Made by a program: the position numbers and the translations under genes
NCBI GenBank assembly: GCA_023399465.1
Contig: JAEWPB010000033.1
Coordinates: 1 to 24,734, forward strand
Direction: 5' to 3'
DNA: 24,734 nt
DNA from: Pseudomonadota bacterium
Lineage (GTDB): Bacteria; Pseudomonadota; Alphaproteobacteria; Rhizobiales; Rhizobiaceae
Shown: positions 14,169-23,050 of the stretch, in pieces
How positions within the stretch are numbered: the first letter of the stretch is position 1
How the letters are laid out: every line of letters begins with the position of its first letter
Notes under the pieces: generated by a model
Database searches by the model: none
What the model was told of the DNA's origin: nothing
Seen by the model: the letters and a program-made list of their open reading frames with translations, nothing else

Positions 14169-17159
14169 ATGGCAGACAAAATGCTTATCGATGCGTCTCA
14201 CGAAGAGGAGACGCGCGTTGTCGTAGTCCGCGGTAACCGTATTGAAGAATTCGACTTCGAATCTCAGCACAAGAAGCAACTGCGCGGCAACATCTATCTG
14301 GCAAAAGTAACGCGGGTCGAACCCTCCCTGCAGGCCGCGTTCGTTGACTATGGTGGCAATCGCCATGGATTTCTTGCTTTCGCGGAAATCCATCCCGACT
14401 ACTATCAGATCCCGCTGGCCGACCGTCAGGCACTGCTGAAGGCCGAGGCCGAAGAGCATCGCCGCGACGACGATTTCGACCATGCCGAAACCGTCGCCGA
14501 CCTTGCCCAGCAGGACCAGCCGGATATCGGCATCGTTGCCGTGGAAACGGCATCTTCCGAGGCCGAAAGCCTCACCGAAGTTGTCGAGGTCGCTGAAGTC
14601 GCCGAGCCGGCAGAGATCGTTGAAGTGGCCGTGGAAGCGGACGCCGCAACGAGCGAGGAAGCCGTCGAAGAACCGGTCAAGCCGAAGGCCAAGCCACGTC
14701 GCAGCCGCGCCAAGTCCAGCCGCGCCAAGGCTGCTGAAGCCGATGCCGCTGCCGAGGCAGCCGTCGAAGGCACGGACGCCCCCGCGGCGAACGAGGATGA
14801 CGACAGCACCCCCACCAGCATGGCGGCCATGGTCGATGCCGACTCGATTTCCGAGGACGTCGACAATCGCAACCGTCATGACGACGAGGACGACGACGAG
14901 GACGAAAGCGAAAAGGAAGTCATCGAATCCGTTGGCGCTGAAGACGCCATGGAGGAAGTTCCGGACCGCATCGTGCGCAAGCCGCGCAAGCAGTACCGCA
15001 TCCAGGAAGTCATCAAGCGCCGCCAGATCCTGCTGGTCCAGGTCGCCAAGGAAGAGCGTGGCAACAAGGGTGCGGCGCTGACCACCTACCTGTCGCTTGC
15101 CGGCCGCTACTCGGTCCTGATGCCGAACACCGCACGCGGCGGCGGCATTTCCCGCAAGATCACCAATCCGCAGGATCGCAAGCGCCTCAAGGAGATCGCG
15201 CGCGGCCTCGAAGTGCCGCAGGGCATGGGCGTCATCCTGCGCACCGCCGGTGCCAACCGCACCAAGGTCGAGATCAAGCGCGACTTCGAATACCTGATGC
15301 GCCTGTGGGAAAATGTCCGCACCCTGACGCTGAGCTCCACCGCCCCCTGCCTCGTCTACGAGGAAGGTTCGCTCATCAAGCGCTCGATCCGCGACCTCTA
15401 CAACAAGGACATCAGCGAGATCGTCGTTGCCGGCGAGGAAGGCTATCGTGAAGCCAAGGACTTCATGAAGATGCTGATGCCGAGCCACGCCAAGGTGGTT
15501 CAGCCCTACCGCGACCTGCATCCGATCTTCTCGCGCTCGGGCATCGAAGCGCAGCTCGACCGCATGCTGCAGCCGCAGGTCACCCTGAAGTCGGGCGGCT
15601 ACATCATCATCAACCAGACCGAAGCTCTGGTGGCGATCGACGTCAACTCGGGACGCTCCACGCGCGAGCATTCGATCGAAGACACCGCGCTTCAGACCAA
15701 TCTCGAGGCAGCCGAGGAAGTCGCCCGCCAGTTGCGCCTGCGCGACCTTGCCGGCCTGATCGTGATCGACTTCATCGACATGGAAGAGAAGCGCAACAAC
15801 CGCGCGGTCGAGAAGCGTCTCAAGGATTGCCTCAAGAACGACCGCGCCCGCATCCAGGTCGGCCGCATCTCGCATTTCGGCCTTCTGGAAATGTCGCGCC
15901 AGCGCATTCGCGCCAGCGTGCTGGAAAGCACCACCCAGGTCTGCTCGCATTGCGGTGGTACGGGCCATGTGCGTTCGCAGTCGTCGATCGCCCTGCATGT
16001 CCTGCGCGGCATCGAGGAATACCTGCTCAAGAACACCACGCACGACATCACCGTGCGCACCACGCCGGATACGGCTCTCTACCTGCTGAACCACAAGCGC
16101 GGCACCATCGTCGACTACGAAAACCGTTTCGGCGTCGCGATCACTGTCGATGCCGATGGCGCAGTCGGCGCCCAGCACTTTGCCATCGATCGTGGCGAGC
16201 CGGTCGAAAACCCGGTGAAGATCGAAAGCCTCATGACCTTCGCGCCCGAACCGGACGAGGATGATGACATCATCATCGAAGCCGACGAGGACGAGGAAGA
16301 AGAGGAAGTCGCAGCAAAGGCGGCAAGCGAGCAGCCGGCCGCCCGTTCGGACGATCAGAACGGTCGCAAGCGCAAGCGCCGCCGTCGCCGTCGCGGCAAT
16401 CGCAACGGTGGTCAGCCCGGCTCCGAGCAGCAGGGCGATGCCGAAGCTTTCGCCGAGGGCGATGAAGACGAGGCCGATATCGAAGCGGGTGCCGAGGGTG
16501 TTTCGGACGATGACAGCGTCGTCGCCGAGGACGCATCGGGTGACGAAGGCCAGAAGCGCAAGCGCCGTCGCCGCGGCAAGCGTGGCGGTCGCCGCAGCCG
16601 CGAGGACGGTAGCGAACTGACGGCAGGCGCCGAAGGCGAAGGCGAAGGCGAAGGCGAAGGCGAGGAAGGCTCGGATGAAGCCGACGCCGAAGGCGAAGCG
16701 TCCGTCGAGGAAGCCCCGGCGGTCACTGCCGAACTGGTGGAAACCATCGCCGAGCAGGCCGTCAGCGAAGACCTGCCGGCAATGGTCGCCGTCGAGACCG
16801 CCTCGGTCGTGACGGAAGAAGTCACGCAGCCGAAGCCGCGTCGTAGCCGCAAGGCAAAGACGCCGGTCGCAGCGTCGCCGGTCGAGGAGCCCGTTGTCGA
16901 GCCGGCCCCGGAGACGTCCACCGATGAGACCGTCATCGTCGCCGAGCTTGCAGCCGACCTCGACAGCGAGGCCGAAGCCGCTCCGGCCGAAGCCGCCGAA
17001 GACGACGCATCCGCACCGGCCCGCGCCAATCGCGGTACCAATGTTTCGTCCTCGGAACCGGTGGTGACCTCGAGCAAGGGCACAGAGAACGGCGATGGCG
17101 ATAGCGATCCGACCAAGCCGAAGAAGGCCGGCTGGTGGCAGCGCCGCGGGTTCCTCTAA
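14169..17159 (+). CDS. rne: ribonuclease E
   Basis: A 996-aa endoribonuclease and scaffold of the RNA degradosome. ATG at 14169 gives the family start MADKMLIDASHEEETRVVVV. The S1 RNA-binding domain (about 35-300) is split by an acidic and Ala/Lys-rich insert (about 90-270), a feature of alphaproteobacterial RNase E. The DNase I-like catalytic part holds D491 (ALVAIDVNSGR) and D534 (LIVIDFIDMEEKRN). The Zn-link is C592-S-H-C595. The small domain ends near 690. The C-terminal third is disordered, with acidic blocks alternating with Arg-rich RNA-binding stretches (KRKRRRRRRGNRN, KRKRRRRGKRGGRRSR), and ends in GWWQRRGFL. A terminal GWW peptide binds PNPase in Caulobacter; the same partner is likely here. 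A perfect terminator follows 30 bp after the stop. Confidence 0.96.
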   Translation: MADKMLIDASHEEETRVVVVRGNRIEEFDFESQHKKQLRGNIYLAKVTRVEPSLQAAFVDYGGNRHGFLAFAEIHPDYYQIPLADRQALLKAEAEEHRRDDDFDHAETVADLAQQDQPDIGIVAVETASSEAESLTEVVEVAEVAEPAEIVEVAVEADAATSEEAVEEPVKPKAKPRRSRAKSSRAKAAEADAAAEAAVEGTDAPAANEDDDSTPTSMAAMVDADSISEDVDNRNRHDDEDDDEDESEKEVIESVGAEDAMEEVPDRIVRKPRKQYRIQEVIKRRQILLVQVAKEERGNKGAALTTYLSLAGRYSVLMPNTARGGGISRKITNPQDRKRLKEIARGLEVPQGMGVILRTAGANRTKVEIKRDFEYLMRLWENVRTLTLSSTAPCLVYEEGSLIKRSIRDLYNKDISEIVVAGEEGYREAKDFMKMLMPSHAKVVQPYRDLHPIFSRSGIEAQLDRMLQPQVTLKSGGYIIINQTEALVAIDVNSGRSTREHSIEDTALQTNLEAAEEVARQLRLRDLAGLIVIDFIDMEEKRNNRAVEKRLKDCLKNDRARIQVGRISHFGLLEMSRQRIRASVLESTTQVCSHCGGTGHVRSQSSIALHVLRGIEEYLLKNTTHDITVRTTPDTALYLLNHKRGTIVDYENRFGVAITVDADGAVGAQHFAIDRGEPVENPVKIESLMTFAPEPDEDDDIIIEADEDEEEEEVAAKAASEQPAARSDDQNGRKRKRRRRRRGNRNGGQPGSEQQGDAEAFAEGDEDEADIEAGAEGVSDDDSVVAEDASGDEGQKRKRRRRGKRGGRRSREDGSELTAGAEGEGEGEGEGEEGSDEADAEGEASVEEAPAVTAELVETIAEQAVSEDLPAMVAVETASVVTEEVTQPKPRRSRKAKTPVAASPVEEPVVEPAPETSTDETVIVAELAADLDSEAEAAPAEAAEDDASAPARANRGTNVSSSEPVVTSSKGTENGDGDSDPTKPKKAGWWQRRGFL
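16632..16661 (+). repeat. hexanucleotide tandem repeat (GAAGGC) x5 in rne
   Basis: Five perfect GAAGGC units encode a Glu-Gly run in the disordered tail of RNase E. The unit is a multiple of three, so copy-number change would keep the frame. Confidence 0.9.
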
Positions 17160-17189
17160 GAACCGCCCTGCTTGCTGACTGAACAAAAG

Positions 17190-17216
17190 AAACCCGGCGG
17201 ATCCGCCGGGTTTTTT
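17190..17216 (+). terminator. intrinsic terminator of rne
   Basis: AAACCCGGCGGA-TCCGCCGGGTTT is a perfect 24-bp palindrome (17190-17213) followed by further T residues, 30 bp after the rne stop codon. Confidence 0.95.
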
Positions 17217-17458
17217 CGTTTCCGTATCATTCTGAATGTTTCGTACTCTGCTGGCTGCGAGGATGCGAACCCGAACGCAGCGTCGTATGTCAGCGCCACG
17301 GTCTACAACCAGCAGACCGGAGCATACCGTCCGACAGGAGCGGCCCCAACGCGATCCAAAGGACCGCGTGCCCACTTAACAAATCGAATCAACGTTCTCA
17401 GAAAATGATTCCGCCGGCACCGCCAAGTACCTGCTTCTGAATCACTTTCGCGCGACAG

Positions 17459-18616
17459 TCACTTCAGCCACGCCTCGATCCGGTCGAGCGCTTCGACCAT
17501 GTCCCCAGGCGCGCCGGCATAGGAGAACCGCATGGCCCGATGCCCCTCTTCCGGGTCGAAATCGAGCCCCGGAGTGGCCGCGACATTGATCGCCTGCAGC
17601 ATTTCGCGCGCGAATACCATGCTGTCATTGGTGAAGCGGCTGACATCGACATAGGCATAGAAGGCGCCATCCATCGGCGAGGCAATGCCGAATCCGATCT
17701 CCGGCAATCGCTTCATCAGCAGGTCGCGATTGGCGCGATAGACGCCCTTGACCTCCTCCAGTTCGGCCGTAGCCGACAAAGCCGCCGTGGCCGCGATCTG
17801 CGACAGTTCGGGCGCGGAAATGTAAAGGCTCTGCGACAGGCACTCGAGGGGACGGACGACCGGCTGCGGCAGCACCATCCAGCCGATCCGCCAGCCGGTC
17901 ATGCAGTAGTACTTGGAAAAGGAATTGATGATGATCGCATCGTCGGTGACCTCGAGCGCGCTCGCCTCCTCGCCGGCGAATGTCAGGCCGTGGTAGATCT
18001 CGTCGGAGATGAAGGCGATCGACTGTGCGGCACAATAGTCGACCAGCCGCTTCAGGCCGGCGCGCCCCGTCACCGTTCCGGTGGGATTGGCCGGGCTCGC
18101 CAGCAATACGCCCTTCAGACGGCAGCCTTCGCGCACCTGCGCCGCCTCCAGGCTCTCGGGCGTCATCGTGAACCCCGATGCCGCATCGACTGCCACCTCG
18201 ACGACCTTGATGCCGAGGGCCTTCAGGATGTTGCGGTAGGCGGGATAGCCGGGACGCGCGATCGCCACGGCGTCGCCCTCGTCGAAGAGCGTGAGGAAGG
18301 CGAGGTTGAAGCCCGCAGATGAGCCGGTCGTCACCGCGATGCGCGCCGGATCGACCGTCACAGCGTGGCGGCGCTGGTAATGGGCTGCAATCGCCGTACG
18401 CAGTTCCGCCATGCCGAGGGCGTCCGTGTAACCGATACGTCCTTCCGCCAGCGCTGCACGCGCGGCCACCAGTGCCGCCTGCGGTGCCGGATGGGCCGGT
18501 TGGCCGACCGCCATCGAGATCACGGGGTGTCCGGCCTGCCGTCGCCGGATCCCTTCCGAGAGCACGTCCATGGCGTGAAACGGTTCGACGGCACTGCGTT
18601 TTGAGACTGAAATCAC
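17459..18616 (-). CDS. PLP-dependent class I/II aminotransferase
   Basis: A 385-aa fold-type I aminotransferase. The PLP-lysine is K235 in INSFSKYYCMTGWRIGW. Other cofactor contacts seen are the TTGSSAGFNLAF loop (about 95-106), the ASPANPTGT segment (Asn that contacts the PLP ring, near 170) and FISDEIYHGLTF (Asp and Tyr, near 202). A C-terminal MRFSYAG carries the substrate-carboxylate Arg. It probably transfers the amino group of an amino acid to 2-oxoglutarate, but the substrate cannot be read from the sequence. Start is GTG at 18616, with no strong ribosome site; the upstream ATG reads into a stop after three codons. It is transcribed divergently from the dsbA-like gene across 216 bp, which must contain both promoters. 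Confidence 0.9.
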   Translation of the reverse strand: MISVSKRSAVEPFHAMDVLSEGIRRRQAGHPVISMAVGQPAHPAPQAALVAARAALAEGRIGYTDALGMAELRTAIAAHYQRRHAVTVDPARIAVTTGSSAGFNLAFLTLFDEGDAVAIARPGYPAYRNILKALGIKVVEVAVDAASGFTMTPESLEAAQVREGCRLKGVLLASPANPTGTVTGRAGLKRLVDYCAAQSIAFISDEIYHGLTFAGEEASALEVTDDAIIINSFSKYYCMTGWRIGWMVLPQPVVRPLECLSQSLYISAPELSQIAATAALSATAELEEVKGVYRANRDLLMKRLPEIGFGIASPMDGAFYAYVDVSRFTNDSMVFAREMLQAINVAATPGLDFDPEEGHRAMRFSYAGAPGDMVEALDRIEAWLK

Positions 18617-18832
18617 GGGATCACACTTTCATAGAGGGATTTGCCTGACATTTGCCGTATTGGCAGGTTGTTCACAATGGCGAGAGCAACACTCATGGTG
18701 TTATTTTGAGATAGGCGCATATCCGTTGGCGCCTTATGCTGAAACCACCGAGTAGAAATCGTAGCCCCCCGATGGTATCAGACGGCGCCAGAGCTGCTGC
18801 CGCAGTCACCATGTTCGAAGATGAGGAATTGA

Positions 18833-19600
18833 ATGCGCCTGCACCCGAAAATTCTCACCGCCTGTTCTTTCGCCGCCGTCCTGTCCGCCACGGTGATGCC
18901 TCTTCCGGCTGCTGCACTGGACGAGGCGCAGAAGCAGGAGATCGGCGCCTTCATCAAGGAATACCTGATCGAGAACCCCGAGATCATGCTCGACGTTCAG
19001 GACGCGCTGCAGCGCAAGCAGGCGGAAATGCGCGCCCGTGTCGCCGAGAAGGCGGTTGTCGAGAACAAGGACGCGATCTTTGCCTCTGAGCACAACATCA
19101 TCCTCGGCAATCCCGAGGGCGACGTGACCGTCGTCGAGTTCTTCGACTACAACTGCGGCTACTGCAAGCACGCCCTTGCCGACATGGACGCCATCATCGC
19201 CAAGGACAAGAACGTCCGCTTCGTACTGAAGGAATTCCCGATCCTCGGCCCCGAGTCGCTTGCTGCCCACAAGGTTTCCGACGCATTCCAGAAGCTGGCG
19301 CCTGCCAAGTACGGCGATTTCCATCGCGCCCTGCTCGGCGCGGAAGGTCGCGCAACGGAAGAGAGCGCGATCGCGGTTGCGACCTCGCTCGGTGTCAGCG
19401 AAGCCGACATCCGCAAGAAGATGGCCGACGATCCGAACGACGCCTCGGTAAAGGAAGCCTACCAGCTGGCCAATAGCCTCGGCATCACCGGCACCCCGTC
19501 CTACGTCCTCGGCAGCGAAGCGATCTTCGGAGCGGTCGGCGCTGCATCGATCGAGCAGAAAGTCGCCAATATCCGCTCCTGCGGCAAAACCGACTGCTGA
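18833..19600 (+). CDS. DsbA-family thioredoxin-fold exported oxidoreductase
   Basis: A 255-aa periplasmic thiol-disulfide exchange protein. Signal peptide at 1-28 (MRLHPKILTACSFAAVLSATVMP... ending PAAA). A helical N-terminal segment (LDEAQKQEIGAFIKEYLIENPEIM) resembles the ScsC/Com1-type stalk that can mediate oligomerisation. The thioredoxin domain shows FFDYNCGYCKHA with the active site C108-G-Y-C111, and the cis-proline loop GITGTPSYVLG near 222. An all-helical insert lies between. Two further Cys lie at the C-terminus (RSCGKTDC). ATG chosen because GAGGAATTG precedes it and it gives the signal peptide. It is likely an oxidase or isomerase of exported proteins; its redox partner is not in the window. 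Confidence 0.9.
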   Translation: MRLHPKILTACSFAAVLSATVMPLPAAALDEAQKQEIGAFIKEYLIENPEIMLDVQDALQRKQAEMRARVAEKAVVENKDAIFASEHNIILGNPEGDVTVVEFFDYNCGYCKHALADMDAIIAKDKNVRFVLKEFPILGPESLAAHKVSDAFQKLAPAKYGDFHRALLGAEGRATEESAIAVATSLGVSEADIRKKMADDPNDASVKEAYQLANSLGITGTPSYVLGSEAIFGAVGAASIEQKVANIRSCGKTDC

Positions 19601-20034
19601 TACCAACGTCGTTGATCCTGCCGCCGGGCGGGCCTGTGGACAAACCCACACAGATGGGGTTCCCCTTCCGGGCCCGGCGGTCTATAGGTGACGCTTGGAT
19701 TTTTGACGGAACCATTGATGAAGAATGATGTCTTTGTCCTCGACGGACGCGAGTGGACCCGGTCTGGCGAGCACTCGCCTTCGGTCCATGTCGCTGCTCG
19801 TGGCCCTGGCGCAATCGTGCATTCTTCGGCCGTGGATCTTCGACAAACCCATCACTACGGCCTTTTCGCAAGCCGGCTCCAGGAACCTGCCACAAGATGC
19901 CTTCAAAATCGGGCCCGCCCCGGCGGCACGGGCGACCAAAAGCATGAATTGCGGTATCGACAGCAATAGCTACATCATGGTGCGATTAGCGCCAACGAAC
20001 GTCACGCTATAACAAGAATACAGGGTATATTTCC
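19601..20034. other. 434-bp gap between dsbA-like gene and accB, no credible gene
   Basis: Frames open on both strands (plus 19688-19969 and 19725-20012, minus 19682-19966) are short, mutually overlapping and without recognisable domains. In many relatives a type II 3-dehydroquinate dehydratase gene (aroQ) sits here, directly before accB. I find none of its motifs, for example the N-terminal NGPNLNLLG or the His-containing EVHISN. A long-loop 9-bp inverted repeat starts the gap. The accB promoter is probably in the last 60 bp, where CTATAA lies before a weak ribosome site. Confidence 0.55.
19621..19680. repeat. 9-bp inverted repeat after the dsbA-like gene
   Basis: CCGCCGGGC (19621-19629) and GCCCGGCGG (19672-19680) are perfect reverse complements 42 bp apart. 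The interior can also fold. It lacks a T-run, so terminator function is uncertain. Confidence 0.5.
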
Positions 20035-20511
20035 ATGGCTGAGAAGAAATCGGGTATCGATCAGGCGCTGATCCGCGATCTTGCGAATATCCTCAACGAC
20101 ACGGACCTCACGGAAATCGAAGTCGAGCAGGACGACATGCGCATTCGCGTATCGCGGACCGGTTCGACCCAGTACGTACAGGCGCCGATCGCCGCCGCTG
20201 CTCCGGTCGCCTATGCCGCCGCACCTGCAGCAGCAGCGCCGGCAGCCGCGGTCGAAGCCGCCCCGGCCCGCAACCCGGCAAACGTCGTCAATGCGCCGAT
20301 GGTCGGCACGGTTTACCTCGCTCCCGCTCCCGGCGCCCGCGCCTTCATCGAAGTCGGCGCGACCGTGAAGGAAGGCCAGACTCTCCTCATCATCGAAGCG
20401 ATGAAGACCATGAACCAGATCCCGGCTCCGCGCTCCGGCAAGGTCACCGAAATCCTGGTTTCGGACGCCCAGCCGGTTGAGTATGGTGAAGCGCTGGTCG
20501 TCATCGAATAG
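20035..20511 (+). CDS. accB: biotin carboxyl carrier protein of acetyl-CoA carboxylase
   Basis: A 158-aa BCCP that carries the biotin arm between biotin carboxylase and carboxyltransferase in malonyl-CoA synthesis. An N-terminal helical region (IDQALIRDLANILNDTDLTEIEVEQ) contacts AccC. An Ala/Pro-rich flexible linker spans about 50-82. The biotinyl domain (about 83-158) carries the biotin lysine K124 in IEAMKTMNQI, and its thumb segment PAPGARAF lies before it. All family features are present. It is followed by accC after an 11-bp gap. Confidence 0.97.
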   Translation: MAEKKSGIDQALIRDLANILNDTDLTEIEVEQDDMRIRVSRTGSTQYVQAPIAAAAPVAYAAAPAAAAPAAAVEAAPARNPANVVNAPMVGTVYLAPAPGARAFIEVGATVKEGQTLLIIEAMKTMNQIPAPRSGKVTEILVSDAQPVEYGEALVVIE

Positions 20512-20522
20512 GCAATCGAACA

Positions 20523-21866
20523 ATGATTTCCAAAATTCTCATAGCCAATCGCGGGGAAATCGCTCTCCGAGTGCTGCGCGCCTGCAAGGAGCTCGGCATT
20601 CCGACGGTAGCGGTCCACTCCACGGCCGACTCCGACGCGATGCACGTCCGCCTTGCCGACGAAAGCGTCTGCATCGGCCCGCCGCCCTCGCGCGACAGCT
20701 ACCTCAATATCCACCAGATCGTTGCCGCCTGTGAAATCACCGGCGCCGACGCGGTGCATCCCGGCTACGGCTTCCTGTCGGAAAACGCCAAGTTCGCCGA
20801 CATCCTCGAAGCCCACGGCATCACCTTCATCGGCCCGACCGCGGAGCATATCCGCCTCATGGGTGACAAGATCACCGCCAAGCAGACGGCACAGGAACTC
20901 GGCATTCCCGTGGTTCCCGGCTCCGACGGCGAGGTCAAGCCCGAGAACGCCCTGGAAATTGCTCGCAAGATCGGTTTCCCGGTTCTCATCAAGGCAACGG
21001 CCGGCGGCGGCGGACGCGGCATGAAGGTGGCGAAGACCGAAGCAGACCTAGAGGAAGCGGTTGCTACCGCTCGCTCAGAGGCAGCAGCGGCCTTCGGCAA
21101 CGATGCCGTCTACATGGAAAAGTATCTCGGCAAGCCGCGGCACATCGAGATCCAGATCGTCGGCGACGGTGAAGGTAACGCAATCCATCTCGGTGAACGC
21201 GATTGCTCGCTGCAGCGCCGTCACCAGAAGGTCTGGGAAGAAGCGAATTCCCCTGCCCTCAACGTCGAGCAGCGCATGAAGATCGGCCAGGTCTGCGCCG
21301 ACGCCATGAAGAAGCTCAAGTACCGCGGCGCGGGCACGATTGAGTTCCTCTATGAAAACGGCGAGTTCTATTTCATCGAAATGAACACCCGCCTGCAGGT
21401 GGAGCACCCGATCACGGAAGCCATCACCGGTATCGATCTCGTTCACGAGCAGATCCGCGTGGCATCCGGAGGCGGGCTTTCGGTCAAGCAGGAAGACATC
21501 GTCTTCCAGGGTCACGCGATCGAATGCCGTATCAATGCCGAGGATCCGCGCACCTTCGTGCCCTCCCCCGGAACGATCACGCACTTCCATGCCCCGGGCG
21601 GTCTCGGCGTACGCGTCGATTCGGGCGCCTATGCCGGCTACAAGATCCCGCCCTACTACGACAGCCTCATCGGCAAGCTGATCGTGCATGGGCGCACGCG
21701 CGTCGAATGCATGATGCGCCTGCGCCGCGTGCTCGACGAGTTCGTCGTGGATGGCATCAAGACCACGTTGCCGCTGTTCCAGGATCTGGTGGCCAACCAG
21801 GATATCGCCAATGGCGAATACGATATCCACTGGCTGGAAAACTACCTGGCCAAGACATCGGCCTGA
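20523..21866 (+). CDS. accC: biotin carboxylase subunit of acetyl-CoA carboxylase
   Basis: A 447-aa ATP-grasp enzyme that carboxylates biotin on AccB using ATP and bicarbonate. It starts with the family signature MISKILIANRGEIALRVLRA. The Gly-rich ATP-lid ATAGGGGRGMKVAK is at about 158-171. Further marks are HIEIQIVGD and RDCSLQRRHQKVWEEAN (about 207-250). The metal and bicarbonate site is in EMNTRLQVEHPITE (about 286-299), with catalytic E and R residues. A C-terminal domain follows (IECRINAEDP, PPYYDSLIGKLI). Length is normal. The aat gene begins 6 bp after the stop, so accB-accC-aat is one operon. Confidence 0.98.
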   Translation: MISKILIANRGEIALRVLRACKELGIPTVAVHSTADSDAMHVRLADESVCIGPPPSRDSYLNIHQIVAACEITGADAVHPGYGFLSENAKFADILEAHGITFIGPTAEHIRLMGDKITAKQTAQELGIPVVPGSDGEVKPENALEIARKIGFPVLIKATAGGGGRGMKVAKTEADLEEAVATARSEAAAAFGNDAVYMEKYLGKPRHIEIQIVGDGEGNAIHLGERDCSLQRRHQKVWEEANSPALNVEQRMKIGQVCADAMKKLKYRGAGTIEFLYENGEFYFIEMNTRLQVEHPITEAITGIDLVHEQIRVASGGGLSVKQEDIVFQGHAIECRINAEDPRTFVPSPGTITHFHAPGGLGVRVDSGAYAGYKIPPYYDSLIGKLIVHGRTRVECMMRLRRVLDEFVVDGIKTTLPLFQDLVANQDIANGEYDIHWLENYLAKTSA

Positions 21867-21872
21867 CGTATC

Positions 21873-22487
21873 ATGGCCGGGCGCCGCAGCAGATCTTCAG
21901 GACTGACGCCGGAAGTCCTGCTGCGCGCCTATTCCATCGGGCTGTTCCCGATGGCCGAATCGGCAGACGACCCGGAGATCTTCTGGGTCGAGCCGGAAAT
22001 GCGCGGCATCATCCCGCTCGATTCCTTCCACGTATCCAAGAGCCTGGCGAAGACCATCCGCAAGGCGCCGTTCGAAATTCGGATTAATACCGCCTTCGAA
22101 GCGGTCATGGCGGCCTGTGCCGAGCCTGCACCCGACCGGCCGACCACCTGGATCAACGAGACCATCAAATCCCTGTATTCCAGCCTCAACAGGATCGGCC
22201 ACGCGCATTCGGTCGAAGCCTGGGAAGACGGCAAGCTGGTCGGGGGCCTCTACGGAGTTTCGCTCGGTTCGGCATTCTTCGGGGAAAGCATGTTCTCCCG
22301 TCGTACCGATGCGTCCAAGATCTGTCTGGTGCACCTGGTCGAGCGGCTACGCGCAAAAGGTTTCACGCTGCTCGATACGCAGTTCACGACCGACCATCTC
22401 AAGACCTTCGGTGCGATCGACATTCCGCGCGCGCAATATACGCGTCTGCTCGAAAAGGCGATGAACGCCCCTCACCTGCAGTTCTGA
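21873..22487 (+). CDS. aat: leucyl/phenylalanyl-tRNA--protein transferase
   Basis: A 204-aa enzyme that adds Leu or Phe from its tRNA to the N-terminal Lys or Arg of proteins, marking them for ClpS/ClpAP (bacterial N-end rule). Family signatures are LLRAYSIGLFPMAE (about 12-25), IFWVEPEMRGIIPLD, TWINETIKSLYSSLNRIGHAHSVEAWEDGKLVGGLYGVSLGSAFFGESMFSRRTDASK split over about 90-150, and LLDTQFTTDHLKTFGA near 167-182. It is the third gene of the accB-accC cluster. A linked aat downstream of accC is typical of rhizobia. Confidence 0.97.
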   Translation: MAGRRSRSSGLTPEVLLRAYSIGLFPMAESADDPEIFWVEPEMRGIIPLDSFHVSKSLAKTIRKAPFEIRINTAFEAVMAACAEPAPDRPTTWINETIKSLYSSLNRIGHAHSVEAWEDGKLVGGLYGVSLGSAFFGESMFSRRTDASKICLVHLVERLRAKGFTLLDTQFTTDHLKTFGAIDIPRAQYTRLLEKAMNAPHLQF

Positions 22488-22512
22488 AATTCGTGTAACC
22501 CTTTGGGGAAAA

Positions 22513-22971
22513 TCAGTTCGCCTGATCCGGCGGGGGAACGTCGGAACTCTGCTTGCAGTCCTTGAGCCAGACGTCGTAGATCGGATGCTCAACGGCATTG
22601 AGGCCCGGGCTGTCGGCAAACATCCATCCGGTAAAGATGCGACGGATCTTGCGATCGAGGGTGATCTCCTCGACCTCGACGAAGGCGTCGGTCTGCTGCG
22701 CCTCAGTATCGTCGCGGGAGTAGCAGATCTTCGGGGTCACCTGCAGCGCGCCGAACTGCACGGTCTCGTTGATGTAGACGTCGAAGGTGGTGATGCGGCC
22801 GGTGATCTTGTCGATGCCGGAAAACTCCGCCACCGGGTTCTCGATCCGAGCGGCCGACGCCGGCGCGGCAACGACCATGACGCCCATGGCCGCAAGGAGC
22901 GACCATTTCGCCAGCCCGTTCGCCCACGACTTGCCCATATCGAAAAATTGCATCGTCACCCGCTCCAGCAT
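22513..22971 (-). CDS. DUF2155 domain exported protein
   Basis: A 152-aa protein with an N-terminal signal segment (WSLLAAMGVMVVAAPASAA, near 23-41) and a DUF2155 core: AEFSGIDKITGRITTFDVYINETVQFGALQVTPKICYSRDDTE..., then FTGWMFADSPGLNAVEHPIYDVWLKDC. Two conserved Cys (C83 and C139, approximate) could pair. The domain is widespread in Alphaproteobacteria but has no assigned reaction. The ATG at 22953 (starting MQFFDMGKS) is an equally good start. It lies 79 bp downstream of the NDUFA12-like gene on the same strand and converges on aat. Confidence 0.88.
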   Translation of the reverse strand: MLERVTMQFFDMGKSWANGLAKWSLLAAMGVMVVAAPASAARIENPVAEFSGIDKITGRITTFDVYINETVQFGALQVTPKICYSRDDTEAQQTDAFVEVEEITLDRKIRRIFTGWMFADSPGLNAVEHPIYDVWLKDCKQSSDVPPPDQAN

Positions 22972-23050
22972 CCGACTCTTTTGATGCGCTCCTGACGGTC
23001 ACGCAACATGATGCCCGTAACCGCCAATTGTGGCCAAATGCCGGGAGAAC

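Noticed and set aside
13998..17375. Antisense open frame of 1125 codons across rne
   Set aside because: It is the mirror of a GC-biased, Glu/Ala/Arg-rich gene; low-complexity product with no domain, and rne on the other strand has all catalytic motifs.
19682..19966. Minus-strand 94-codon frame in the dsbA-accB gap
   Set aside because: Overlapped by three plus-strand frames of similar length, no motif and no ribosome site recognised.
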